Positions 50,783 to 62,248 of a stretch of DNA of 64,000 nt are shown piece by piece. Location: the NCBI GenBank assembly GCA_950295325.1, contig OX485803.1, forward strand, positions 2,354,001-2,418,000. Direction: 5' to 3'. Both the position numbers and the translations under genes were made by a program. The notes under the pieces were generated by a model. That model was not told the DNA's origin, ran no database searches, and was given only the letters and a program-made list of their open reading frames with translations. Numbering within the stretch: the stretch's first letter is position 1; each line of letters begins with the position of its first letter. This stretch comes from Polytrichum commune (taxonomy: Eukaryota; Streptophyta; Polytrichopsida; Polytrichales; Polytrichaceae).

Positions 50783-51755
50783 TGTCGCAACCCTTGCTAG
50801 GTCCCTTAACAATCTTGCCAATTTTCAATTCTAGCAAAGGTTACGAGCGCTAACCATTCGCATTCCGCCATGCTAATGGTTAGCTCCTCCTACCCCGGAC
50901 CTTATAGTTCATAGGAGGGAACCAACCCTCCTACTTTGCTTTCGGGACTCACCCCTTCATCGGTAACTCATTTCTTGGATGTGGACTTCCATCCATGGAA
51001 GTCCAATCCTATGTTGATCATCGCGTTGCCGGAGCAACACTACAACAACCCGAACCATACTAGGCAACTATGGCCTCACATTGGGCCAATGCCCATGGAG
51101 GCCGTGCCGTTTGGCCTCGGGTGGGTGAGGCCACACCACCTCACCCATATAAGCCTCTAGGACTCTAAGCGGGGCCCCTACCCCACCGTCAACCAACCTC
51201 TTGTCTCTCTACCAAGAGTTGGGGCCAAGTGGACACTTTCCCTTAGCCGCTGGGCCTAGAAGCCCCCAGCAACTTCAGACCATCATAACTTCCTTGTATA
51301 ATGTCTGATGCCAACAACCAGCCACTCCATCTTCATCTACGCTTCACGTAGATGCCGATGGACTCCTCACTTGCCCCATTCAGGCAAGTCTTGAGGAAGT
51401 TATGCCTGTTTGAACCTTGGCAGTCCCGGGAATCACTCCCAGGCACTTCTGTACCAGGGCGCTGTCCCGGGACAGCGCCCCACTCAAATGGCCATAACTC
51501 CTAGCTCACACCTCCGATTGAGGTGTTCTTGAGCTTTCTAGAATCACCACGCCATGAGCTACGCATAGCCTATGGCCTTACCCTTGTGCCTCCTAGTCTC
51601 CGTGGGTGGGAGGCGTTCCCAACGCCCGGGGCCCTCGCCCACACTAGGATCACTTGGGCCCTCTCACCAACGGCGCCACAAGTCCCGGGTGTCACTCCGG
51701 GGTCCCCCTTGTGCCCATGGTGTTTCAGGCACTCCTCATGGAGAGGTGCGCGACA
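50783..51755 (-). repeat. Downstream (3') LTR of the L element
   Basis: Begins TGTCGCAACC and ends GTGCGCGACA on the plus strand. It interrupts the last exon of the TNPA-type gene. Confidence 0.95.
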
Positions 51756-51772
51756 CTCACCCCCACCAAATG
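51756..51772 (-). promoter_or_regulatory. Polypurine tract of the L element
   Basis: On the minus strand TTTGGTGGGGGTGAG directly precedes the 3' LTR, the position of the plus-strand primer in LTR retroelements. Confidence 0.7.
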
Positions 51773-53762
51773 GAGTCGATGCCCTCATCGACTATACTCG
51801 TAGTCGGCACACCAATTCTCAAGTTGCCATCCTCTATGGTGTGGCATTGTGTTTACCTTAGGGCGCGACCCCCACAATGCATCTTCAATTTGGGCATAGT
51901 CCCAAAGGTGTCGTTCCTAGGTGGTTTGTTATAGCGACCTTAGATCTCTACTCCAAGGACCTAACCTATACTAGACCCACCTACTTTGGGACTCACTTGG
52001 GTTGCCCCTCCTTTGGGGCCTCCCCCGTTAGGCTCCACTAGCCTAACATGACACATCTAGGCAAGACCTCAACGCTTCCACTAAGTTGTCTCGGTTGCAA
52101 CTCCGAGATGGCTTTCCATTGTTAAGCCACGCCTCGATCGCACGGGGGTGATGCCAAGTCCCGCCCGACTCGGTTCCCACTTTGCTCTTTCGAGACATGG
52201 GTTCATGACTCCCATGCGCCAACTCTCGTTAGCTCGCGGGTAGCACTTTTGTGAGCACGCGCCATCACCTTGCCCCCGCCCGGACAAGCCCACAACTAAG
52301 AAGTTTCTTGGTTTTATCCAAGGCCCCTCCAAGCCATGGCCCCCAATTACTCGGCTTACCCAACCTAGTTTGGCATATCTATTCCCCCTCTTCCATTAAC
52401 CAAGCACAAGTACAAGACTAGGACCTCATCTCATACTTTTCTCTTTGCACCACTAAAGTTTGGACTTTATTCCCTCAAGCCAAAGAACAAGTTCATGTTG
52501 TGGAGAAATTAACCTCGAAGCTAAGTGTGCTACTAGCGTCTCTCCCCCACTAAAGGAGATTGATGTCCTCATCAATGCCTACGCTTCATTTTATTGGAAT
52601 CCTTAGCCTTAGTTTCTTCAAAGTGCTTCACCAATTCATTGGTGTTCACCATGTCTCTTGCCGCCACCCAAGCGGTTTCTTTTTCATGGTATCCTCACCA
52701 TTTGACCAACTACTCCTTTGTACATTTTCTTTCATTTTCACTTGGGCTTCCTACACTTGAGGGTGCCCTCCTACCTCATGTTCCAAATGACCTCCACAAG
52801 GTCGGGACGTGGCCTAATCACTTGCTTGTGATCGGGCCACAAGGTGTCGTCCTAAAATGACTTTCGTAATGAGACATGAAATGTCGGATGCACTTTGATC
52901 TCCGGCGGTAATTCCAACTTATACATGTCCTTGAACACTTGTTCCACAATGGAAAACGAAGCTCCAATTTTGGACATGAACTTTTGGAGTAAGGCCTTTG
53001 GGCAAGGTGAAGTTGTCCACATTCAACAACACCTTATTGGCCCACCTCATACTCCATTTCGCGTCTTCCGGCATTGATTTGCACTCCGTAGCACCTTCGG
53101 GCTTTCTCCACCAACAACTTGGTCATCTCCAAGACTTGTTTACCATCCTTGGCCAAGTCCTCACCATCTTGGTTGAACTCTAGTGTTGAATGTGCCCCCT
53201 CGAGAGCTAGGTTAATAGGTTGGAGCGCATCCACTCCATAAGCCACCACGAAAGACCACCCCTTGGTAGCCAAATGCGTGGCTACATTGCAATTACACTT
53301 CGCTCGACCCACATAGTCCGCCCAATCTCCTTGGTCCGCCCCCACCAAGTTCCTCAAGTATTGCTTCAAGACTACATTCACATGCTCCGCTTTCCCATTC
53401 ATTTGGGAATGCAAGGCCGTGCTAAACCTTAGTTTCAATCCGACCTCCTTAGAGAAATGCATTGAAAATGCACTTGTGAACTTTGGATCTTGATCCCACA
53501 CAATCACTCTTGGCAACCCGTGGTGCCTCAACCATCCTTTGAGAAAAGGCTATGCGGTCTCCAACGCGGTCGCGGTTCCTACAATTGGCACCATGTGTGC
53601 CAACTTGGCAAACCGCTCTACCATCAACAAGATGGCATCATACCCACGTGACTCCGGCAAACTTGTGATCAAGTCCATGCACATACTATGCCATGGCGCC
53701 GACGGGATAGGCAACGGTTGCAAGAAACCGCCTTGGTTTTGGTAAGAGGCTCGGTTCACTTG

Positions 53763-54735
53763 TGTCGCGCACCTCTCCATGAGGAGTGCCCCAAACACCA
53801 TGGGCACAAGGGGGACCCCGGAGTGACACCCGGGACTTGTGGCGCCGTTGGTGAGAGGGCCCAAGTGATCCTAGTGTGGGTGAGGGCCCCGGGCGTTGGA
53901 AACGCCTCCCACCCACGAAGATTAGGAGGCACAAGGGTAAGGCCATGAGCTATGCGTAGCTCATGGCGTGGTGATTCTAGAAAGCTCAAGAACACCTCAA
54001 TCGGAGGTGTGAGCTAGGAGTTATGGCCATTTGAGTGGGGCGCTGTCCCGGGACAGCGCCCTGGTCAAGCAGTGCCTGGGAGTGATTCCCGGGACTACCA
54101 AGGTTCAAACAGGCATAACGTCCTCAATACTTTCCTGAATGGGGCAAGTGAGGAGTCCATCGGCATCTACGTGAAGCGTAGATGAGGATGGAGTGGTTGG
54201 TTGTTGGAATCAGACATCATACAAGGAAGTTATGATGGTCTGAAGCTGCTGGGGGGGTTCTAGGCCCAGCAGCTAAAGGAAAATGTCCACTTGGCCCCAA
54301 CTCTTGGTAGAGAGACAAGAGGTTGGTTGACGGTGGGGTAGGGGCCCCGCGTGAAGTCCTAGAGGCTTATATGGGTGAGGTGGTGTGGCCTCACCCACCC
54401 GAGGCCGAACGGCACGGCCTCCATGGGCATTGGCCCAATGTGAGGCCATAGTTGCCTAGTATGGTTCGGGTTGTTGTAGTGTTGCTCCGGCAACGCGATG
54501 ATCAACATGGGATTGGACTTCCATGGATGGAAGTCCACATCTAGGAATGGGCTACCGATTAAGGGGTGAGTCCCGAAAGCAAAGTAGGAGGGTTGGTTCC
54601 CTCCTATGAGCTATATGGTCCGGGGTACGAGGAGCTATCCATTGGCATGGCGGAATGCGAATGGTTAGCGCTCGTAACCTTTGCTAGAATTGAAAATTGG
54701 CAAGATTGCGAAGGGGGCTAGCAAGGGTTGCGACA
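53763..54735 (+). mobile_element. Nested solo LTR of family L, target duplication ACTTG
   Basis: A 973-bp L LTR in the opposite direction to its host element. ACTTG lies on both sides (53758-53762 and 54736-54740). It splits integrase between the zinc-binding and catalytic parts. It is younger than the host element. Confidence 0.95.
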
Positions 54736-55309
54736 ACTTGGCACTTTATTCACGCCTTCACAAAGTGGGTTACATCCTACTTTATGCACCGCCAATGGTA
54801 CCTCTTTGACACCGTTCTATGGTGGGTTTCTTTTTCTCCTCTATGGCCGGCAATAGGACTATCATATTCCTCCTTTAAAACCGATAGCCTCAACTTGCCT
54901 TGTGGCACATATACCCAACTTTGCTTGCACTTGAACAATCCATCCACCAACTTAACCTCTTTAAGCACCTTGCTCTTACAAAGCTCACCTAAAAGCTTTT
55001 GTGTTTTGGGGTAGTTAATTTACCCCTCCCGTATCTTGCATCACAAGTTTCCTTCGCCGGCACACATTAGCCACAAGGTTTGGATGGTTCTCATTGCTTG
55101 GAACTCTTCCGGTCTACTTCGCGCATCCGGCACCACATTTCCACGGTCCGGTTTGTGGATCAAATCCACCTACATAAGCGCCAAACTATCATGCCACCGC
55201 AATGACTTGGCGCTCACTTGCGTTTGTATGTCAAAATACTTTTAGGACACATTGTCCATGTAGACCTTTGCTTTGTGCGACCCCAAATAGTGTCTCCACA
55301 TCTTCAAGC

Positions 55310-56260
55310 AATGCACTACGGCAAAGAAGTTTTTTGTCATGAGTTGGTTGTCTTCTTTGACAACCATGGAGCTTCATGCTCCCATATGCAATGGCCATCG
55401 ATCTTACATCAACAATCCGCCATTGGCAAAGTCATTCACCCCCGTATGCACCTCAAGAGGTTTGTCAAGCTCCGCGAACTTGAGGACGGGCGGCGAAAAT
55501 AACTTAGTCTTAAGCTCCCCAAAGACTCGTGACAAGGCTCATCCCACTCTTGGAATAGCCCTTTCTTTGTCAAGTCACACAAGGTTCGACAACCATTAAG
55601 CTTAATGCACCCATATGCAATGGCCATTTATCTTGCATCAACATCCGCCAATGGTAAAGTCACTCGCCCCCGTATGCACCTCGAAAGGTTTGTCAAACTC
55701 CGCGAACTTGAGCACGGGCGGCGAAGAGAACTTGTTCTTAAGCTCCCCAAAGACTTGGTGACAAGGCTCATCCCACTCTTGGAATAGCCATTTCTTTCAC
55801 AAGTCGCACAAGGTCGGACAACCATCGAGCTTCATGCTCCCATATACAATGGCCATCCATCGTGCATCAACATCCACCAATGGTGAAGTCACTCGCCCCC
55901 GTATGCACCTCAAAAAGTTTGTCAAACTCCAAAAACTTGACCACGGGTGGCGAAGAGAACTTGGTCTTAAGCTCCTCAGACTTGGTGGCAAGGCTCATCC
56001 CACTTTTGGGATAGCCATTTTTTGCACAACTTGGACAAGGTCGGACAACCATCGAGCTTAATGCTCCCATAAGCAATAGTCATCCATCTTGGATCAACAT
56101 CCGCCAATGGTAAAGTCCTTCGCCTCCATGTGCACCTCAAAATGCTTATGAAAACCCGGAAACTTAACCACATCTTGTGAAGAGAATTTGCTCTTGAGCT
56201 CGCCAAAGGCTTGGTGACAAGGCTCATCCCACTCTTGGGATAGCCATTTTCCTCAATAAG
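55310..56260 (-). repeat. Four tandem ~228-bp copies of the RT/RNase H junction
   Basis: GGCTCATCCCACTYTTGG occurs at 55536, 55765, 55992 and 56221 (spacing 229, 227, 229), and each unit contains GCACCTCAAAA/GCACCTCGAAA and ATGGCCATCCATC-type words. Each unit encodes the end of RT and beginning of RNase H (FEVHTGASDFTIGG in one unit). Unit lengths are not multiples of three, so the frame is lost between copies. Confidence 0.9.
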
Positions 56261-57753
56261 TTGATTAAGGTCCTAGCAACCTTCAAAAACTCTCGAATGA
56301 AGTGGTGGTATTAGTTGGCTAGGCCAACGATTGACCTAAGCCCTTTTTGAATGAAGGGCCAATTCTCCTTTTGGATTGCCTTGACATTCTTCATGTTCGT
56401 CCACCAACTTCATTTGTCACCACATACCTCAAGAACTCAATCTCTCGTTTAGCAAAGTTATTTTTCACTCCTTGGCGGTAATTTTTTTGGGCAACACATT
56501 GGTGAATACATCCTTGAACCTCACCAACATCCGACCAATGTGGTTTGGGGGAGGCCCATCTTTCTTAGCCTCCCCATACGTTCCTTGGAGTTGTTCCAAT
56601 TGAACCACGACCATTATGTTTTCTATTTTTCATTTGGTCCATTAAGACCAAATTCAACTTGGGTCCTCCTACCATAGGAGTCCTTGTCAATTTGAACTTC
56701 AATTCTTTGCCATTATGACACATCATAATGCACCGCAAACACACCGGCTTGCACCTCACATCTATTATGTGAGTTTCAAAGAAGGCGGCCTTCACAATGA
56801 CATGCATTTCATCTATTTCACATGGTGTCAAATTTTGACAAAAATCCAATGTCCCGCATTGAAAGGTTACATGCATCGCGGCCTCCTTTGTCTCATGCGG
56901 TTCGCCCTTTCCAAACCGCACCTTGGTGGGCTTGCCCGCTCTATCAATCGGCAAGCCCCAACTCCCTTGTGAATGTTGGGCTCAAGAAGGAGTGGTAGCC
57001 TCTTTGTCAACCCATGAGACATTTCTCCCATTCATTTGAGCCTCAAGGTACAAAAGACTTGGCCTCGGCTTAAGGCTACTAGCCTTGGCCACAATGCCAT
57101 GGTTTTACATTCAGTCCGCGGCACAAATATTATTTGGCGTGGTACCTATCTCCCCTCAACGTCCATTGTTGTAAGGCACCGCCAAATTTCTTATTGGGGT
57201 CATCGGCCTTAATGCTCGTGGCAATTTTGATGATCCCCGCCACAACCTCAATAAACTTTTGGAAATTTGAACTTGGTATTCACCACCCGCTTTTGAAACC
57301 CACCTAAAACGATGCATTTCTTAGAAAGCTCGTTCATCTAAGATGTACAATTCATTTGGATGTGAAATTCGCGCATATACGCCTTAAGAGGCCCGGACGC
57401 CTCATTTCCACCAAATTCATTCCAACATCAATACCTTCCAAGCATTTTGAATTGGAATTTCAATCCAACATTAATGCCCTCCAAGGTTTTGGGTGCATTC
57501 GGTATTCTAGGCCCCAAATGCTTTTTGAGGCGTGCGGGAGCCCTTTCAAAGGACTCCACCAATTTCCTTACCGAATCCACCATCATGCCCACCATTGTCA
57601 TTAGAACCAATGGTATGGTCAAATTCCCTTTACACATGATCTTTGTTCCAATTTGAGCCTCACAACCTTTTGGAAACCCCGGGCTAACCATAATAACCCT
57701 CACGTTTGATAGCCATGTCTCCCTCAAAGTGCTAGCTCAAATATTGGAACCCT

Positions 57754-57765
57754 GCTCTGATACCA
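57754..57765 (-). promoter_or_regulatory. Primer binding site, initiator tRNA-Met
   Basis: TGGTATCAGAGC on the minus strand, two bases inside the upstream LTR. It is the standard plant LTR-retrotransposon primer site and fixes the element's direction. Confidence 0.95.
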
Positions 57766-57767
57766 AG

Positions 57768-58740
57768 TGTCGCAACCCTTGCTAGCCCCCCTTGACAATC
57801 TTGCCAATTTTCAATTCTAGCAAAGGTTACGAGCGCTAACCATTCGCATTCCGCCATGCTAATGGTTAGCTCCTCCTACCCCGGACCATATAGTTCGTAG
57901 GAGGGAACCAACCCTCCTACTTTGCTTTCGGGACTCATATCTTAATCGGTAACCCATTCCTAGATGTGGACTTCCATCCATGGAAGTCCAATCTCACGTT
58001 CATCATCGCGTTGCCGGAGGAACACTACAACAACCCGAACCATACTAGGCAACTATGGCCTCACATTGGGCCAATGCCCATGGAGGCCGTGCCGTTCGGC
58101 CTCGGGTGGGTGAGGCCACACCACCTCACCCATATAAGCCTCTAGGACTCTACGCGGGGCCCCTACCCCACCGTCAACCAACCTCTTGTCTCTCCACCAA
58201 GAGTTGGGCCCAAGTGGACACTTTCCTTTAGCCGCTGGGCCTAGAAGCCCCCAGCAGCTTCAGACCATCATAACTTCCTTGTATGATGTCTGATACTAAC
58301 AAGCAACCACTCCCTCTTCATCTACGCTTCACGTAGATGCCGATGGACTCCTCACTTGCCCCATTCGGGCAAGTCTTGAGGAAGTTATGCCTGTTTGAAC
58401 CTTGGCAGTCCCGGGAATCACTCCCAGGCACTGCTGTACCAGGGCGCTGTCCCGGGACAGCGCCCCACTCAAATGGCCATAACTCCTAGCTCACACCTCC
58501 GATTGAGGTGATCTTGAGCATTCTAGAATCACCACGCCATGAGCTACGCATAGCTCATGGCCTTACCCTTGTGCCTCCTAGTCTCCGTGGGTGGGAGGCG
58601 TTCCCAACGCCCGGGGCCCTCACCCACACTAGGATCACTTGGGCCCTCTCACCAACGGCGCCACAAGTCCCGGGTGTCACTCCGGGGTCCCCCTTGTGCC
58701 CATGGTGTTTCGGGCACTCCTCATGGAGAGGTGCGCGACA
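57768..58740 (-). repeat. Upstream (5') LTR of the L element
   Basis: Same borders as the other copies; it abuts the truncated DUF7869 gene at 58741. Confidence 0.95.
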
Positions 58741-60653
58741 TATACCTTTCAAAATATCCTCCAAATTCTTCATGGCTATTGGCTTGCAAGGCCTAGGCTC
58801 TCCATCCGGTAACATGGTCTTCCCATCCGCATCCACGCACCACACAAGGAGACCCTCTGGCGGGCTCCAGTCTTGTGTCGTGCACAACAACTTGTATTGC
58901 ATGGCCGGGACACCATCGTCACGCATGTAGAACCGGAATTGTTGTGCCTTCGTATGGCCAATCAATCGATGAGCTCCACTTCGAATATAAGGTTCTATAA
59001 ATGCCTTGAAGTCTGGCACCTCCTCAATCATATGGGGGATGACGGGAACGTTCTCCAAATCCATGTACGACTTCATCAATAACGGGATTGTAGGAAAATC
59101 CTCCTCCCGCAACTTCATGCTCCACCGTCCAAAAGATGCATCAATATCGTCGTGCGTGTGGCCTACCAATAGGAAGGACACAAAAACCTCCTTGAAAATG
59201 CCTTTCGCAACCAACAACGACCAATATGCAAATACATATCTACTTTTATTGTCCTTGGCACAATTGTCCAATTGGACACGCAAAGTGGGGGGCAACTTCT
59301 TGGCTATCACCGGTTCACTGGGTGGTTCGGGCAACGAATGCAAGCATACATCTTTTCCATCCATCACTGCTTCATATAAAGGTGTTGAACCCGTGTTTTC
59401 AAATAACAATCCTGAAGAATAGGCTGGCGGTTTCTCTAAATCACGCAAAAGCCTTGCAAATGACCCTATCGTGTGGTTTGAATCTGCTGGATACAAATCA
59501 AGAGCATAATGGGCAAACTTGACATCACCGTATCCATGTGCAATCATTCCTACAATGCCAACCCAAAGTGATTAGTACCTATGTATGTCTAAATCGTTTT
59601 GAGTGAATCAATGTTCTCAAGTACATCACGGAATAAAATACAACAATATTTAGGGTATGTCATAACATTGTTTCGAAGATCACCTGTAACCGATACAGGC
59701 AACTTAAAAAACCCATCCGTGGCCTTGATTCGTTTTGCAAAACATGGGAAGACTGTCTTGGCATGGTCCATTTTGTCATGGATGACCGTAAGAACTTCCA
59801 AGGGCCTGGAGATGGACAAAGCTCTATTTGTGTAGTAATCATTACGGTGTGCCTCTTGCATGTTTACGTGCTTGAAATAGTTCAATTGATGCACCGCAAA
59901 CGACTCGGTACCCATCGTGTATGCATCCCAAAGGCGCTTCAACTTCTCGCAATTAGAGCACCTTGCAAATTTGTCCCCTCGTCTTTTTGTAATGTATTCG
60001 CTGAAGTTTACTTTCTTGATTGCACTCAATTTTGACGATGAAATTGGCTCCAACCCAATCTTCTCGCCAACTGCATTTACATCCAACAATATGTCTTTTC
60101 ATTTTGTGCCTGTGGAAAGAACTTTCTCCACAACCTTTTCACCAGTTGTGAGTGTGCGTGTTTTGTGCGGCATTGCATCGGCAAGCGGGACAATGATGGT
60201 TGCTAGAGTGGATGTTGATTGCCTTGTTGTTTCCCTAGGTTTCTTTAAACCCACGTTCCCATGGTGACGGGACCGGCGGCCTTCCTTGGCATACGCGGCT
60301 TGTCTATAAAAGTCCGCTTTCGACACACCATGAATGGTGTACCATGCCTTGCAACACACGTCTATGCTCTCAATGGTGATGACCTTGCGACCCGCCCCAT
60401 TCACATGTATCGCCCTATGCACATCAAGTTTTTTGGTGGATCTTAGACGGAAATCACCAAGCCACATTTCTTCGCGGATGGCCTTCAATTTATCCCGGGG
60501 AAACAATTGGCAACAACGATGCACACAACAATCCTTTGTGGCAACTTCTCTAATGGACTCCTCCCCGAGCAACCTTTGACGTTTACAATCAGTTGCAGAC
60601 GGAGCAGGACGTGCCAATGTATCGTACTTTCTTTGACCCTTGCGTGGCCGCAT
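58741..60653 (-). pseudogene. DUF7869-type protein (putative transposase-related), truncated
   Basis: Exon 1 runs from 60653 (MRPRKGQRKYD) to 59684 and exon 2 from 59550 to the LTR border at 58741. The 133-bp intron has GT/AG ends and keeps frame (PVSVT/GMIAHGYG). Features: Cys-rich CCVHRCCQLFP, GVSKADFYR, CSNCEKLKR, then in exon 2 LDNCAKDNKSRYVFAYWSLL and VGHTHDDIDASFGRWS, the signature of the DUF7869 family, with Asp/His residues that resemble a nuclease or transposase active site. An in-frame TGA (60099-60101) interrupts exon 1, and the C-terminus is cut off at the LTR. The family is widespread and high-copy in some plants and animals, so a mobile origin is likely but unproven. The upstream ORF at 60678-61148 is probably its 5' part. 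Confidence 0.75.
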
Positions 60654-60677
60654 GTTTTATTGCTGCTCTTTTTCGAT

Positions 60678-61148
60678 TTACAAGTGTCGTTGCTCATGTT
60701 CACACAAACTAACTCCATCAATCGTGACATTCCTCAATGGCCACCTCCGGAGGGAGAACCTATGAGTGGGATCCACCTCGGAATGAACGAGCGACTCCAA
60801 TATGACAACCCCAACGTCCTCGGTGCCAAGCGGGTTTTCATCAATGCAATCTTGTGGATGGGTGTTGCGACAAATCCCCTCCGCCACAACAACTCCACTG
60901 TCATTAAGAAGTACCACCTCCAAATTCACCCATGAAGCCCTTGAGAGTCCCGTATATTCAGCAATGGGACATTGCGGTACGGAAGGCGAAGGTAAATCCA
61001 AATGATCTTCATCTGCACTGTCAGCCAAAGTATCCTCCCCGACAATGTCTATCTCATCCTCAGATGCAGATGGCGAAGTGGCCATATCTTCAGATGACCA
61101 ATCCCCTCTTTCACTAAACCCATTCATTCTGCCTACACACATGAACAT
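60678..61148 (-). CDS. Acidic ORF upstream of the DUF7869 gene, probable 5' exon
   Basis: The 156-codon frame has an acidic start (SPSASEDEIDIVGED) and a middle with EYTGLSRASWVNLEVVLLND; it ends 25 bases before the ATG of the DUF7869 frame. Same direction and spacing suggest an upstream exon, or a short upstream gene of the same element. No domain recognised. Confidence 0.4.
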   Translation of the reverse strand: MFMCVGRMNGFSERGDWSSEDMATSPSASEDEIDIVGEDTLADSADEDHLDLPSPSVPQCPIAEYTGLSRASWVNLEVVLLNDSGVVVAEGICRNTHPQDCIDENPLGTEDVGVVILESLVHSEVDPTHRFSLRRWPLRNVTIDGVSLCEHEQRHL

Positions 61149-61339
61149 TGAACCTTATCAAGAAACCACAAAAATTGTAGGTTCCAATCAAATAATACAA
61201 AAACCATCTTATATAAACAATATTAAAAATACTCAGTGTTCATACATGTTTATATAATTGCCATGCCATTGGCTTTGTAAAGGTTTGGGTTGGCCAGTGG
61301 ATACACTATCATTTAGAGCCCATCCACACGGTGGGTCTG

Positions 61340-62248
61340 GGTTTGGGTCGACCTACCCAAACCTTGTGGCACGATGGGATCATGGTCATCCAGACTCCAT
61401 CCAAACAGTGGGGATAAATTGGGTCGAGCGACCCAAACCTTTTCGCAAGATGGGTTCAGGCTCATAATAGAGAGCACCCACACAGCGGGGATGGATTGGG
61501 TAGACCGTCCCAAATTATGTAAGGGCACTGGGATGGGTCAAACCTAGTACATGCCCACTGTGGGATAAGATTTGGGTCGACCGACCCAAACCTTATAGGG
61601 CAGGAAGGGCTCAAAGTCCACCCTAGTACCTGCCTCACGTGGGGGTGGGTTTGGGTCGACCGACCCAAACCTTCAGGGGCAGGATGGGCTCCGTGTGCAC
61701 CCTAGTACCTGCCTCATGTGAAGGTGGGTTTGGGTCGACCGACCCAAACCTTCAGGGGCAGGATGGGCTCCGTGTGCACCCTAGTACCTGCCTCATGTGA
61801 AGGTGGGTTTGGGTCGACCGACCCAAACCTTCAGGGGTAAGATGGACTCTGTGTCCACCCTAGTACCTGCCTCGTGAGGGTATAGGTTTGGGTCGACCGA
61901 CCCAAACATTGAGGGGCAGGATGGGCTCCGTGTGCACCCTATTACCTGCCCCATGTGAGGGTGGGTTTGGGTCGACCGACCCAAACCTTGAGGGGCAAGA
62001 TGGACTCCGTGTCCACCATAGTACCTGCCTCAGGAGGGTATAGGTTTGGGTCGACCGACCCAAACCTTGAGGGCCAGGATGGGCTCCTTGTCCACTCTAG
62101 TACCTGCCTCACGAGGGGATAGGTTTGGATCAGGCTGAAACCCGCCCACACTAGTGGAGGGGTTTGGGTCGACCGACCCAAACTTGATCAGGGTCAGGCT
62201 GAAACCCGCCCACACTAGCGGAGGGGTTTGGGTCGACCGACCCAAACC
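61340..62248. repeat. Tandem array of 24-bp inverted-repeat cores, 76-79-bp period
   Basis: Cores of GGTTTGGGTCG, AC, CGACCCAAACC (11-nt arms) start at 61340, 61416, 61493, 61569, 61648, 61727, 61806, 61885, 61964, 62043, 62161 and 62225. From 61569 to 62043 the spacing is 79 bp each time. Between cores the units share CCCTAGTACCTGCCTC and GGATGGGCTCCGTGT. Outer cores carry more mismatches than inner ones. Minus-strand frames (VWVGRPKP repeats) are translations of the array. It lies just upstream of the DUF7869 gene. Confidence 0.95.

Larger units (their letters stand above)
51773..57750 (-). pseudogene. Decayed gag-pol of the L element
   Basis: Reading right to left: a gag-like region (~57730-57000); a retroviral-type protease region (56954-56565); the start of RT, then an apparent deletion near 56465, because the block that should hold the catalytic YxDD motif is missing and the next recognisable segment is AKREIEFLRYV; the RT connection (~56380-56290); RNase H, whose first part is repeated four times (55310-56260) and whose VYMDN block is near 55270; the integrase zinc-finger side (54968-54777); the nested solo LTR; the integrase core (~53757-53034) with a stop within it; and a chromodomain-like remnant (~52800-52600) with stops. 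It cannot make a working polyprotein. No repaired reading is given. Confidence 0.85.
50783..58740 (-). mobile_element. L-family Ty3/Gypsy chromovirus, defective, with nested solo LTR
   Basis: Two 973-bp LTRs in the same direction (50783-51755 and 57768-58740) enclose a 6-kb internal region read on the minus strand. The primer site TGGTATCAGAGC (complement of initiator tRNA-Met) adjoins the upstream LTR, and a purine run adjoins the downstream LTR. Domain order protease, RT, RNase H, integrase, chromodomain-like end identifies Ty3/Gypsy chromovirus. The flanking five bases differ (GGCAT left, TATAC right), so this is not a simple insertion. The two LTRs differ at many positions, so the element is not recent. 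Confidence 0.92.

Noticed and set aside
50783-58740. Intact autonomous retrotransposon
   Set aside because: The RT core is missing, the RNase H start is repeated out of frame, integrase is split by a solo LTR, and several stops are present.
61313-62245. Repeat proteins of the VWVGRPKP type
   Set aside because: They arise only from translating the 79-bp array in several frames.
61340-62248. CRISPR-like array
   Set aside because: Spacing is regular, but the intervening DNA is itself repeated rather than unique, there are no cas genes, and the setting is a plant nuclear genome.
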